From assembly GCA_002345675.1 (NCBI GenBank), contig DDWL01000021.1, positions 1-64,000 of the forward strand: a DNA stretch of 64,000 nt, in the 5' to 3' direction. Shown piece by piece: positions 24,900 to 32,714 of this stretch. The notes below the pieces were generated by a model. It was not told where the DNA came from. It was given only the letters and a program-made list of their open reading frames with translations, and searched no databases. Both the position numbers and the translations under genes were made by a program. This DNA comes from Bacteroidales bacterium UBA2287 (GTDB lineage Bacteria > Bacteroidota > Bacteroidia > Bacteroidales > Tenuifilaceae). The first letter of the stretch is position 1. Each line of letters starts with the position of its first letter.

Positions 24900-26834
24900 A
24901 TGATAAATATTACATTACCCGACGGGAGCATTCGTCAGTATCCCGAGGGTGTTACTGGTCTCGAAATTGCCAAAAGCATTTCGGAACGCCTAGCAAAAGA
25001 AGTTCTGTCAATTACCGTTAACGGCGAAGTTTGGGACATTACACGCCCAATAAACACCAATGCTTCCATTAAGTTACACAAATGGGACGACGAGCAAGGA
25101 AAGCATGCTTTTTGGCATTCGTCGGCTCACCTTATGGCCGAAGCCGTTGAAGTGCTTTACCCTGGTGTTAAGTTTGGTATAGGCCCAAGTATCGAAACGG
25201 GCTTCTACTACGACATCGACTTTGGTGATAAAACCATTTCAGAAACCGACTTAACAAAAATTGAGGAGAAAATGATGGAGTTTGTTCGTCAACCTCAAAC
25301 CATTACCCGATCCGAAGTTTCGAAAGACTTTGCACTTAAAACATACACCGACAAAGCCGATCCTTATAAAGTTGAACTTATAAGCGACCTTCAGGATGGT
25401 ACTATTTCGTTATACACTCAGGGCGAATTTACCGACCTTTGTCGTGGGCCTCATTTACCCGACACAAGTTCAATTAAAGCATTCAAACTTATTAATATAG
25501 CTGGTGCTTACTGGCGTGGAAACGAAAAAAACAAGATGCTTACCCGCATTTACGGAGTTTCTTTTCCAAAGAAATCGTTACTCGACGAGTATCTAGTAAT
25601 GCTTGAGGAAGCAAAAAAACGCGATCACCGTAAATTGGGCAAGGAACTCGAACTTTTTACTTTTTCTCAAAAAGTAGGGCAAGGTTTACCACTATGGTTG
25701 CCTCGTGGCGCTCAGCTAAGGGAGAAACTCGAAACATTTTTAAAGAAGATTCAAAAGCAGTACGGCTACGATCAGGTTATTACCCCACATATTGGCCAAA
25801 AGGAACTTTACGTAACCTCGGGACACTATGCAAAGTATGGTAAGGACTCGTTTCAGCCAATTCATACACCTGCCGAAGGTGAAGAGTTTTTGCTTAAACC
25901 CATGAACTGCCCTCACCACTGCGAAATTTACAAATCGAAACCACACTCATACAAAGATTTACCTGTTCGTCTTGCCGAATTTGGAACAGTTTACCGTTAC
26001 GAGCAAAGTGGCGAACTTCACGGTTTAACCCGTGTTCGTGGTTTTACTCAGGACGATGCGCACATATTCTGTCGCCCCGACCAGCTTAAAGAAGAATTTG
26101 TAAAGGTTATCGATATAGTTCTTTACATTTTCAGGGTACTTAACTTTACCGAGTACACTGCGCAAATTTCGCTTCGCGACCCCAACGACAGGGAAAAGTA
26201 TATTGGAACCGACGAAAACTGGGAAAAAGCGGAAAGAGCAATTATTGAAGCCGCTGCCGAAAGAGGGCTTAGCACAGTTACCGAAATTGGCGAAGCTGCA
26301 TTCTACGGTCCAAAACTCGACTTTATGGTTCGCGATGCCATTGGAAGAAAATGGCAGCTTGGAACCATTCAGGTTGACTACAATTTACCAGAACGTTTTG
26401 AATTAGAGTACATTGGAGCCGACGACAAGCGTCATCGTCCAGTTATGATTCACCGTGCACCTTTTGGTTCAATGGAGCGCTTTGTTGCAGTTCTTATTGA
26501 GCATACTGGAGGTAAATTTCCGCTTTGGCTAACCCCCGATCAGGCAGTAATTATCCCTATTAGCGAAAAATTTAACGATTACGCAAAAAAAGTTTTGAAT
26601 TTCCTAAATAATTCCGATATTCGCACCCTGATTGACGACAGAAACGAAAAGATAGGTAAAAAGATAAGGGACAACGAGTTAAAGAAAATTCCTTACCTTT
26701 TAATTGTAGGTGAAAAGGAGGTCGAGTCGGAACAAATCGCCGTTCGTGTTCAAGGCGAGGGCGATAAAGGTCAAATGTCACCTGCCAATTTTGTGTCTTT
26801 CATCAATGAAGAAATTGAAAAACAACTGAAATAA
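24900..26834 (+). CDS. thrS: Threonine--tRNA ligase
   Basis: The protein has 644 residues, full length for bacterial ThrRS. Domains in order: TGS (1-60), editing domain with HSSAHLMAEA (His73 and His77) and a zinc-editing Cys in DLCRGPHLPD, and the class II catalytic core. The core has the zinc-binding MNCPHHCEIY, motif 2 region EFGTVYRYEQSGELHGL, shown in part, and motif 3 HRAPFGSMERF. The C-terminal anticodon-binding domain carries IRTLIDDRNEKIGKKIR. It charges tRNA-Thr and removes mischarged Ser. It is followed 37 bp later by infC, the same order as in many bacteria. Confidence 0.97.
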   Translation: MINITLPDGSIRQYPEGVTGLEIAKSISERLAKEVLSITVNGEVWDITRPINTNASIKLHKWDDEQGKHAFWHSSAHLMAEAVEVLYPGVKFGIGPSIETGFYYDIDFGDKTISETDLTKIEEKMMEFVRQPQTITRSEVSKDFALKTYTDKADPYKVELISDLQDGTISLYTQGEFTDLCRGPHLPDTSSIKAFKLINIAGAYWRGNEKNKMLTRIYGVSFPKKSLLDEYLVMLEEAKKRDHRKLGKELELFTFSQKVGQGLPLWLPRGAQLREKLETFLKKIQKQYGYDQVITPHIGQKELYVTSGHYAKYGKDSFQPIHTPAEGEEFLLKPMNCPHHCEIYKSKPHSYKDLPVRLAEFGTVYRYEQSGELHGLTRVRGFTQDDAHIFCRPDQLKEEFVKVIDIVLYIFRVLNFTEYTAQISLRDPNDREKYIGTDENWEKAERAIIEAAAERGLSTVTEIGEAAFYGPKLDFMVRDAIGRKWQLGTIQVDYNLPERFELEYIGADDKRHRPVMIHRAPFGSMERFVAVLIEHTGGKFPLWLTPDQAVIIPISEKFNDYAKKVLNFLNNSDIRTLIDDRNEKIGKKIRDNELKKIPYLLIVGEKEVESEQIAVRVQGEGDKGQMSPANFVSFINEEIEKQLK

Positions 26835-26857
26835 TTTTTTTATTACTAACTTAATTT

Positions 26858-26874
26858 AGGAGGATAAGGGCATC
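26858..26874 (+). promoter_or_regulatory. Strong Shine-Dalgarno and ATC start of infC
   Basis: AGGAGG, 8-base spacer, ATC. Such a complete Shine-Dalgarno is unusual for Bacteroidota, where most genes here lack one. It decides the start codon and probably compensates for the weak codon. Confidence 0.85.
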
Positions 26875-27429
26875 GCTGCACCTGCATTTAATAGAAATAA
26901 TAGGGAACAGGACAAATACCTAGTTAACGAACAAATTCGTTGCAAAGTTGTCCGTGTAGTTGGCGATAACATCGATAATGCTGGTGTTATGTCAATAGAA
27001 GAGGCCAGAAAGTTTGCAGAAGGGATGGAGTTAGATTTAGTGCTAATTTCCGAAAAAGCAGACCCACCTGTTTGCCGTGTAATCGATTTTCAAAAGTTTC
27101 TATATCAACAAAAAAAGAAACAAAAGGAAATTAGAGCTAACACTCAAAAAGTTGTTGTTAAGGAAATTCGATTCGGGCCAAATACCGACGAGCATGACTA
27201 TAACTTCAAACTTAAGCATGCAGAAAAGTTCCTCGCCGATGGCTCCAAAGTAAAAGCGTTTGTATTCTTTAAAGGTCGTACCATACTTTTTAAAGAAAAG
27301 GGTGAAATTTTACTTCTTCGCTTTGCTCAGGAACTTGAAGAGTTTTGTAAGGTTGATCAGCTACCTAAGTTGGAAGGAAAACGAATGATTATGTTCCTTT
27401 CGCCAAAGCCAGCTAAAAAGAAAGCGTAG
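26872..27429 (+). CDS. infC: Translation initiation factor IF-3 with a non-canonical ATC start codon
   Basis: The protein has 185 residues when started at ATC 26872. The first in-frame ATG (26989) would cut off 39 residues including the conserved YLVNEQIRCKVVRVVGDNID of the N-terminal domain. An in-frame TAG at 26857-26859 excludes any earlier start. A strong AGGAGG (26858-26863) lies 8 bases ahead of the ATC. Rare AUU/AUC/AUA starts are an established autoregulatory device of infC: IF-3 rejects non-canonical start codons and so limits its own synthesis. The C-terminal domain carries EIRFGPNTDEHDYNFK and FFKGR. It lies between thrS and rpmI. Confidence 0.93.
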   Translation: MAAPAFNRNNREQDKYLVNEQIRCKVVRVVGDNIDNAGVMSIEEARKFAEGMELDLVLISEKADPPVCRVIDFQKFLYQQKKKQKEIRANTQKVVVKEIRFGPNTDEHDYNFKLKHAEKFLADGSKVKAFVFFKGRTILFKEKGEILLLRFAQELEEFCKVDQLPKLEGKRMIMFLSPKPAKKKA

Positions 27430-27459
27430 TATTTTCTCAAACCAAATATATATTGTACA

Positions 27460-27657
27460 ATGCCTAAAATGAAAACTAATTCCGGTGCTAAAAAACGTTT
27501 CGTTTTAACTGGAACAGGTAAGATTAAGCGGAAACATGCTTTTAAGAGCCACATTTTAACTAAAAAGTCGACTAAGCGTAAAAGAAACCTTGAGCACTCT
27601 GCTCTTGTTAGCAAACCCGACACAAATAACGTTATGTTAATGTTGCGTCTTAAGTAG
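27460..27657 (+). CDS. rpmI: 50S ribosomal protein L35
   Basis: The protein has 65 residues, the usual length. It opens MPKMKTNSGAKKRF, continues GTGKIKRKHAF and HILTKKSTKRKR, and ends in a hydrophobic-basic MLMLRLK. It is a component of the large ribosomal subunit. It starts 30 bp after infC and is followed by rplT. Confidence 0.97.
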   Translation: MPKMKTNSGAKKRFVLTGTGKIKRKHAFKSHILTKKSTKRKRNLEHSALVSKPDTNNVMLMLRLK

Positions 27658-27755
27658 TAAAACCGTTTTTTCAGAAGTTACTTTTTTATTAACCGAGTGA
27701 ATTAGCAAATAAGTGTTCCAAGGGGAGCCGCTAACCATTCAAAAACAAAATTATT

Positions 27756-28100
27756 ATGCCACGTTCAGTCAATTCAGTTGCTTCGAGGGCTCGTAGGAAA
27801 AAAATCCTCAAGCAAACAAAAGGGAATTTCTTGGCACGCCGCAATGTGTGGACCGTAGCTAAGAACACCCTTGAAAAAGGTTTAGCTTACGCCTACCGCG
27901 ACCGTAAAAGGAAAAAAGGTGAATTCCGTGCAATATGGATTCAGCGTATTAACGCAGGTGCTCGCGAATACGGAATGACATATTCCGAATTAATGGGTAA
28001 AATTAATGCACAAGGTATTGCATTAAACCGTAAGGTTCTTGCCGACCTAGCAATGAACCACCCCGAAGCTTTCAAAAAAGTTATCGATTCGTTAAAGTAG
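27756..28100 (+). CDS. rplT: 50S ribosomal protein L20
   Basis: The protein has 114 residues, full length. It begins MPRSVNSVASRARRKKILK and contains KGNFLARRNVWTVAKNT, DRKRKKGEFR and WIQRINAGAREYGMTYSEL, all L20 signatures. It binds 23S rRNA early in 50S assembly, and in other bacteria it represses rpmI-rplT translation through an mRNA site. The 98-bp space between rpmI and rplT could hold such a site but no clear rRNA mimic was identified. A strong terminator follows. Confidence 0.97.
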   Translation: MPRSVNSVASRARRKKILKQTKGNFLARRNVWTVAKNTLEKGLAYAYRDRKRKKGEFRAIWIQRINAGAREYGMTYSELMGKINAQGIALNRKVLADLAMNHPEAFKKVIDSLK

Positions 28101-28120
28101 TTTTTTGCTACTAAATATAT

Positions 28121-28151
28121 AATAGGGAAGGTTAGCCTTCCCTATTTTTTT
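28121..28151 (+). terminator. Rho-independent terminator after rplT
   Basis: AATAGGGAAGG, a 4-base loop and CCTTCCCTATT, followed by T's. Eleven perfect pairs. Confidence 0.9.
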
Positions 28152-28346
28152 GCTTTATTTTCTAAAGCCTAGTTGCTTTCTTAAAACTTTTATATGACAA
28201 ATATATAGACGATTAATTATTTAAGTGATTTTTTTCAACCCATATGGTTAAAGGCTTTTGACAACAAATAGAACTAAAATTTAATATTAATTTGCATAGT
28301 AAAATGTAACAAAATTTGCAATTAGGGTATGTTTATTTAGGATAAG

Positions 28347-28379
28347 TTTGTTTTGAAATCAGATTTTTTTTTAAATTTG
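28347..28379 (+). promoter_or_regulatory. Candidate promoter of the repeat lipoprotein gene
   Basis: TTTG at 28347-28350, 21-bp spacer, TAAATTTG at 28372-28379, matching the Bacteroidota -33/-7 pattern. Transcription would begin near 28386, about 70 bases before the start codon. The remainder of the gap 28152-28451 is AT-rich without further features. Confidence 0.5.
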
Positions 28380-28451
28380 TTAAGGCAAAGCTTAATAATA
28401 AAAATTATTAGTTATTATTCTTTTAGTTTTAAAAAACCTTAACTTAAAAAC

Positions 28452-31412
28452 ATGCTTATGAAAAGATTTTTTTTAATTTTTGTTTCTTTATTAATCGTTG
28501 GAATTGGTTTCCATTCGTGCGGTAAAGATGATTTCACTGAAAATGACGCCCTAAATGGAATGACCGAACTAGAGCGTTTAAGAGATTCCCTCGCAAGAGT
28601 AGGTGGAAAAGTGTTCTACACAGTGCAAGTTATTGGCGCTGGCGGCTCTGGCATTAATAAGTCGATTGCTGACATAAAGGGCAGTGGAATTGAAGGTGTG
28701 ACAGTTACTATTAGCCAACTTGGTATAGTTGAAACAAGTGAAACCAACGAATTTGGGATGGTTTCGTTTAGCGATTTAAGGGTTGGAAAAATAGCTGTAA
28801 ATGTTTCCCTCGCTGGCTACACATCGGCCAGTTTTATTGCTGAATTGCAGCCAGCAAATACTGGCGGAGTTTCAGCCAATACAGAGCGAAGTGCAGCAAG
28901 TTTAGTCCCTATTTTTGCTTTAACAGGAACTTCAACTGCAACCATTTCTGGTATAATTACGCACGAAAGTGATCTTACGAATAAAACATCAGAACCTGTA
29001 TCAGGCTTAGCTGTTTCGGCTTCTATTGTTGTCGATAATACATTTATGAACACCTATATTAATCCTACTGTAGGTACAGCACAATGGGGAACAGGTCAAA
29101 TTACTAAAATCTCGTATGGCGAAGCTGTAATTACAGGCACAACAAATGCAACAGGAGAATACTCTCTTACAGTACCAACAACAGCGAATGGGTTGCCTTT
29201 GAGGTTAAACATTTCTGACCTTGCCATTAATCAAACCTTACTTCTTAATCAATTAAGAGGGAGCAATGTTTTTGGTCCCCAAACATTACGTGCAGTATTT
29301 ACCCCCAACTCTGCGGGTGCTGTTACCCCAAGTCAAATCCCAACAGTTCGTCCAGCATATATTGTAATTGATGCTCCAACTGGAACTGTAGGAGCTACGC
29401 CAACAACACCAGCTACTGCAGATGCTGTTATTTCAAATGGTCAACTAGTGTCAATACATATTACAAACGGTGGACAAGGCTATACCCAAACACCTGAGGT
29501 TAAGATTAATTCTTCTACTGGAATAGGAGCTACTGCTACTGCAGTTGTTGCTTCGGGTAGAATTATCCGAATTGATGTTACTAACGCAGGACAAAACTAT
29601 TTGGATGCCACTGTTGATCTGTCCGAAACTGGCGGATCTGGTGCTGCAGCTACGGCAACTGTAACATATGGCGTTAAAACAGTTAACGTTACAAGTACTG
29701 GGTCAGGCTATTCATCAGCACCTTCAGTAACTTTCTCTGGAGCCAACGGATCAGGTGCAACAGCAGTTGCAAACTTAGTTGGGTATGTTAACATAATTAC
29801 AGTTACTAATCAAGGGGTTAACTACACTCAAGTACCACCAATTAGCATTACTGGTGGGGGAGGAAGTGGCGCAACTGCTACTGCAACACTTACTGGAGGC
29901 GTAGTGAGGGTTATTAGCTTACCTGCCCAGGACAATGCGTGGTTTACAGTTGCTCCTTCAGTTACTTTTTCTGGAGGATCCGAGGTAACAGCCGCTATTG
30001 CTACATCAACTTTAGCATCAACTGGTCGAATTGGGAATATTACCATTACTAATGGGGGCTCGGGGTACACTTCTATTCCTACAGTCACATTCACTGGAGG
30101 TGGAGGAAGTGGTGCTGTAGCCAACGCCATTTTAAGTGGAGAAGTTGTTGTGGGAATTAACATTATTAATAGAGGCTCAGATTATACATCTGTTCCAACT
30201 ATAACCATTTCTGGTGGTGGTGGTACTGGCGCAACTGCAACTGTTAATAATATTCAAAAGCGCGTTGCCTCTGTAACATTAAACTCTGGGGGTTACTATA
30301 ATGGTATTCCAACTGCATGGTTTGATGGAACTTATAGCACATCTGTGCTAATGAACAGATCTATTTCTCAAATCACTGTAAACAATAATGGCATTGGATA
30401 TACTTCTGAACCAACAATTACCATAGGAGGCGATGGAGTTGGAGCAACCGCAAGTGCATCTCTTCTTTCGGTTGTAAATAGTGTTACTGTTACCAATGCT
30501 GGGAGCAACTACACTGGCTCGCCTACAATTACGTTTACAGGTGGTGGCGGAAGCGGTGCTGCTGCTAGCGCTACCACTGGTTACGGTGTTGTATCTAATG
30601 TAATTATTACAAATCCCGGTTCTGGATATACAGCTGCTCCCAATTTTGTGCTTTCTGGTGGAGGTTCAGTAGAAGAGCATGCCGTTCTAACTGGCATTGT
30701 TTCTGGGGGACAAGTTACTGGTGCTACTATTGTTAATCCAGGTAGAAATTACACTGCAAATCCATCAGTAGCAGTTAATACATATAAAACACTTGCCACT
30801 GCAACACCAAACATTTCAATTGGATCGGTAGTTGGAGTAAATATAACCAACCAAGGCTTAGGTTATACTACCCCACCCATTATTGTTTTTCGATCCACAA
30901 ACAATGTTGGTAATGGTGCAACAGGAACTGCAACTTTAGATGCTCAAGGAAGAATAGAACGAATTAACATTACTGATGGTGGGGCTGGTTACACAACTGC
31001 TCCAGCAGTTGATTTTGTGCTCCCTAACCTTGCACGCACAGCAAAAGCTGATGTAACTGTAAACACTGATGGCGTTGTTACAAGCGTAACTGTAACCGAT
31101 GGCGGCGCAGGCTATGTAGCTGTACCAAATGTTATTATTTCCCCAGCAACACCTGGAGCAGGACTAAACGCTACGGCTATAGCTCGTATTACAAACGGTG
31201 CAGTATCGAGTATTGTACTTACAAACGGCGGATCTGGATATTTCAGTCAGAATAGACCTGGCAATTATTTCCCAACTTCTGGAGCAGGCTCTGTAGGAGG
31301 ATCAGGTGTTACATACTCGCATAGTACTGGTGCAAATGTTTTAATGAAATCAAGCGTTTCAGTTGTTAACGATGTTTACCTAGGAACTGGAAAACGCGAA
31401 GTTGAATACTAA
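28452..31412 (+). CDS. Secreted lipoprotein with about 16 Gly-rich beta repeats
   Basis: The protein has 986 residues; the start is at 28452 or two codons later (MKRFFLIF). A lipoprotein signal with Cys in GIGFHSCGKDD anchors it to a membrane. Residues about 35-130 hold a carboxypeptidase-regulatory-like fold (GSGIEGVTVTISQLG). From about 325 to 960 a unit of about 35-45 residues recurs some 16 times, each built as NGGSGYTSIPTVTFTGGGGS plus GATATA-type ends with a hydrophobic strand between. Similar repeats occur in large environmental and phage proteins; a parallel beta-solenoid is likely. Function is unknown; a surface-exposed structural or binding role is inferred. It has its own promoter and terminator, so it is monocistronic. 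Confidence 0.8.
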   Translation: MLMKRFFLIFVSLLIVGIGFHSCGKDDFTENDALNGMTELERLRDSLARVGGKVFYTVQVIGAGGSGINKSIADIKGSGIEGVTVTISQLGIVETSETNEFGMVSFSDLRVGKIAVNVSLAGYTSASFIAELQPANTGGVSANTERSAASLVPIFALTGTSTATISGIITHESDLTNKTSEPVSGLAVSASIVVDNTFMNTYINPTVGTAQWGTGQITKISYGEAVITGTTNATGEYSLTVPTTANGLPLRLNISDLAINQTLLLNQLRGSNVFGPQTLRAVFTPNSAGAVTPSQIPTVRPAYIVIDAPTGTVGATPTTPATADAVISNGQLVSIHITNGGQGYTQTPEVKINSSTGIGATATAVVASGRIIRIDVTNAGQNYLDATVDLSETGGSGAAATATVTYGVKTVNVTSTGSGYSSAPSVTFSGANGSGATAVANLVGYVNIITVTNQGVNYTQVPPISITGGGGSGATATATLTGGVVRVISLPAQDNAWFTVAPSVTFSGGSEVTAAIATSTLASTGRIGNITITNGGSGYTSIPTVTFTGGGGSGAVANAILSGEVVVGINIINRGSDYTSVPTITISGGGGTGATATVNNIQKRVASVTLNSGGYYNGIPTAWFDGTYSTSVLMNRSISQITVNNNGIGYTSEPTITIGGDGVGATASASLLSVVNSVTVTNAGSNYTGSPTITFTGGGGSGAAASATTGYGVVSNVIITNPGSGYTAAPNFVLSGGGSVEEHAVLTGIVSGGQVTGATIVNPGRNYTANPSVAVNTYKTLATATPNISIGSVVGVNITNQGLGYTTPPIIVFRSTNNVGNGATGTATLDAQGRIERINITDGGAGYTTAPAVDFVLPNLARTAKADVTVNTDGVVTSVTVTDGGAGYVAVPNVIISPATPGAGLNATAIARITNGAVSSIVLTNGGSGYFSQNRPGNYFPTSGAGSVGGSGVTYSHSTGANVLMKSSVSVVNDVYLGTGKREVEY

Positions 31413-31418
31413 GCCTTT

Positions 31419-31454
31419 ATAGCTGGGAGGGTAATATCCTCCCAGCTATTTTTT
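31419..31454 (+). terminator. Rho-independent terminator after the repeat lipoprotein gene
   Basis: ATAGCTGGGAGG and CCTCCCAGCTAT arms with a 7-base loop, followed by T's. Confidence 0.9.
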
Positions 31455-31622
31455 GCAAAACTTTATTTGTGTTTTTACAAATAAACTAAAGGTAAAAATT
31501 TAAATAAAATTGAAACACCCTAAATTGATTTTCAAATTGCAGTAATGTTTTGAATTCAATGGATGTTCCATCCCTGCCTCGCCGGCAGACAGGTGAACCA
31601 ACAAAACATAAAAAAAAGACAG

Positions 31623-32330
31623 ATGAAAATACCTATGCTACATAAAACGCTTGTAATCTTCTACATAGTGTTTTTAGTTGGGGGAAATTTAAATGCGCAA
31701 AGTAAAGATATGCCTTTAACGTATGGCGTAAGAGCAGGCATGGCGAATCCAGTATTAACTTGGGACTACCAACCTTCAACTCTTAATAGGTTCTCTCCTA
31801 TTATTGGAGGTTTTGTCCAGTACCAGTTCTTGCCTTGGATATCGGCTTCGTTCGATATACTCTACACACAGTACGGAGGAAATTCATACAATCCATTAAG
31901 CCTATACCCGCAGACAAGTCCCCTACTAACCAATCTTCAGTTTTCAAATTTGAAGATTAACACTCTTGAAACACCTATCCAGGCAAAATTTGGTATTCCT
32001 TCTCTTGATGGACCAATAAAGCCTTATGCTTCTTTAGGCTGTTCTTTTGCTTTTTTCCTAAAAGCAAAATCCTACAACTATTACTTGAATACTTTAACAA
32101 CTAGTAATCCGATTTGGTACTCGGCAACCGATAATGTAACATCGAGCTTAAAAGCTTACGATTTCTCTGGAATTTCGGCAGTTGGAATCGATTTTGCAAA
32201 TGAAAACATCAACTTTTCGGTTGAACTTTTCTACAGGCTGGGACTTACCCAAATTAATGCTAATAAGAAAAATTATGCTCCTGAGTATAGAATTAGTACT
32301 ATAGGATTAAAATTTGGAGTGGGAATATAG
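31623..32330 (+). CDS. Outer-membrane beta-barrel protein (PorT/OMP_b-brl family type)
   Basis: About 235 residues from the ATG at 31623 (MKIPMLHKTLVIFYIVFLVG), which gives a normal signal peptide ending NLNAQ. A longer reading from 31563 would add residues encoded by a CTGCCTCGCCGGCAG palindromic repeat and is rejected. The mature protein alternates aromatic beta strands typical of an 8-stranded barrel: YGVRAGMANP, PIIGGFVQYQFLPWISASFD, PYASLGCSFAFF and a terminal strand ISTIGLKFGVGI. Function is unknown; such barrels are often annotated PorT-like. It lies 210 bp after the repeat lipoprotein and has its own terminator. Confidence 0.75.
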   Translation: MKIPMLHKTLVIFYIVFLVGGNLNAQSKDMPLTYGVRAGMANPVLTWDYQPSTLNRFSPIIGGFVQYQFLPWISASFDILYTQYGGNSYNPLSLYPQTSPLLTNLQFSNLKINTLETPIQAKFGIPSLDGPIKPYASLGCSFAFFLKAKSYNYYLNTLTTSNPIWYSATDNVTSSLKAYDFSGISAVGIDFANENINFSVELFYRLGLTQINANKKNYAPEYRISTIGLKFGVGI

Positions 32331-32350
32331 TTATACTCAAAATTTATAGA

Positions 32351-32377
32351 AAGGAGGACATTGTTCTCCTTTTTTTA
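32351..32377 (+). terminator. Terminator after the beta-barrel gene
   Basis: AGGAG/CTCCT arms with a short loop, followed by seven T's. Confidence 0.7.
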
Positions 32378-32606
32378 TTATACAATATTGAATTGCCAAA
32401 CGGCAATGAAGTGAAATCTAGTTATTAAACCAGTTTCTGAACCATTTAAAACTTCGGAAATTTATAGTCTCGAACCTTACGAAACTTAGCCTGTTATAGA
32501 AACCCAAAATAAAGTATTGGAATTAACAAGGCTAATAAAGCCATGCACAACCTTTTCGTTTCCAATATAATGACACCTTTATATAAAAAGGGTGAAAAAA
32601 CTACTT

Positions 32607-32674
32607 TGAACATAAGTGCTAATATTTGGAACAATAGTGCAAATGTTACAATTCAAACTATGTAATCTTTGCAT
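32607..32674 (+). promoter_or_regulatory. Shared promoter block, copy 1 (LamG/PKD gene)
   Basis: Two direct repeats, GAACATAAGTGCTAAT (32608) and GAACAATAGTGCAAAT (32629), are spaced exactly 21 bp, two helical turns. About 20 bp later comes TAATCTTTGCAT (-7-like). The gene starts at 32715. The same elements recur with identical internal spacing at 36767-36834 ahead of the beta-helix gene. The arrangement suits an activator that binds direct repeats on one DNA face, as LytTR-type regulators do; the regulator itself is not known. The rest of the gap 32378-32606 shows no gene. Confidence 0.6.
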
Positions 32675-32714
32675 AAATAAAACTGCACAAATTCTATCAC
32701 TAAACTTAAATTAT

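Noticed and set aside
27658..27755. L20 autoregulatory leader between rpmI and rplT
   Set aside because: The spacer is long enough, but no convincing mimic of the 23S rRNA L20 site could be drawn by eye.
31563..31622. 20-codon N-terminal extension of the beta-barrel gene
   Set aside because: Encoded by a CTGCCTCGCCGGCAG palindromic repeat and would bury the signal peptide.
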